DNA from: Dugong dugon
Taxonomy: Eukaryota > Chordata > Mammalia > Sirenia > Dugongidae
Assembly (NCBI GenBank): GCA_030035585.1
Contig: CM057476.1
Coordinates: forward strand, 1,604,501-1,668,500
Direction: 5' to 3'
Length of the DNA: 64,000 bases
Below, in pieces: positions 63,918 through 64,000 of this stretch. The position numbers were made by a program, and so were the translations under genes. The stretch's first letter is position 1; the number at the start of each line of letters is the position of its first letter. The notes under the pieces are model-generated. The model had not been told where the DNA came from, ran no database searches, and saw only the letters and a program-made list of their open reading frames with translations.

Positions 63918-64000
63918 AAAGTAGTAATCACTTAAAACGGAGTGTCCATGGGAAACCTTGAGTTAAAGGACCAATGTCAAGAAAATGTGGGCTGGCGCGT

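Overview
The window looks like mammalian genomic DNA from an afrotherian, most likely an elephant or another paenungulate. The main reason is the density of AfroSINE-type tRNA-derived SINEs: about 45 copies, with the head TGGCGCAGTGGTTAAG and the tail ATGAGTCGGAATCGACT. With them are BovB/RTE-type LINE 3' ends, SINEs with a tRNA-Gly-like head and an RTE-like tail, and a LINE-1 family whose 3'UTR is about 0.9 kb. Older shared mammalian repeats (MIR, L2, hAT/Charlie relics, MLT1-type LTR fossils) form the background layer. Species identity is inference from repeats, not from any gene.

I recognise no protein-coding gene, no functional tRNA, rRNA or snRNA, and no clear CpG island. The longest open frames lie in repeats or low-complexity DNA, or show no recognisable domain. 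The window is best read as intergenic or deep intronic sequence in which almost every identifiable feature is a transposable element, a simple repeat or a candidate conserved non-coding stretch.

Layout. 0-7.7 kb: RTE-derived SINE, L2, MIR and several AfroSINEs, including one SINE nested in another (3.9-4.3 kb) next to an RTE 3' fragment (4.3-4.8 kb). 7.7-14.4 kb: mostly unique, with G-rich runs and AfroSINEs carrying clear target-site duplications. 14.4-19.1 kb: hAT relic, RTE 3' end, 5'-truncated antisense L1 and an older dispersed repeat. 19-33 kb: mostly unique DNA with RTE-derived SINEs, an RTE inserted in an AfroSINE (25.8-26.4 kb), a perfect short palindrome (26.5 kb) and a polypurine/GT-rich tract (30.6-31.0 kb). 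33-43 kb: LTR-like fossils, a 55-unit GT array, L1 fragments, an inverted SINE pair and another nested SINE. 43-49 kb: unique DNA, an old antisense L1 and AfroSINEs. 49.3-52.6 kb: an AfroSINE split by an L1 that keeps both ends but has lost its middle and carries a second downstream segment. 52.7-64 kb: LTR fossils, L2/MIR, AfroSINE pairs, CA-rich repeats and further RTE-derived SINEs.

The elements fit together as one mobilisation system. The RTE LINE supplies a 3' end that is also found at the 3' end of the AfroSINEs and the tRNA-Gly-headed SINEs, and a body segment near 'GGAAGAAAG' is also shared between both SINE groups. This suggests the SINEs were built from tRNA heads plus pieces of the RTE and were copied by RTE-encoded reverse transcriptase. 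The L1 family is a separate lineage that was active later than at least one of the SINEs. I saw no convincing sign of a new cellular system here. The most informative observations concern element structure: the internally deleted L1 with 3' transduction, and the modular RTE-SINE family.
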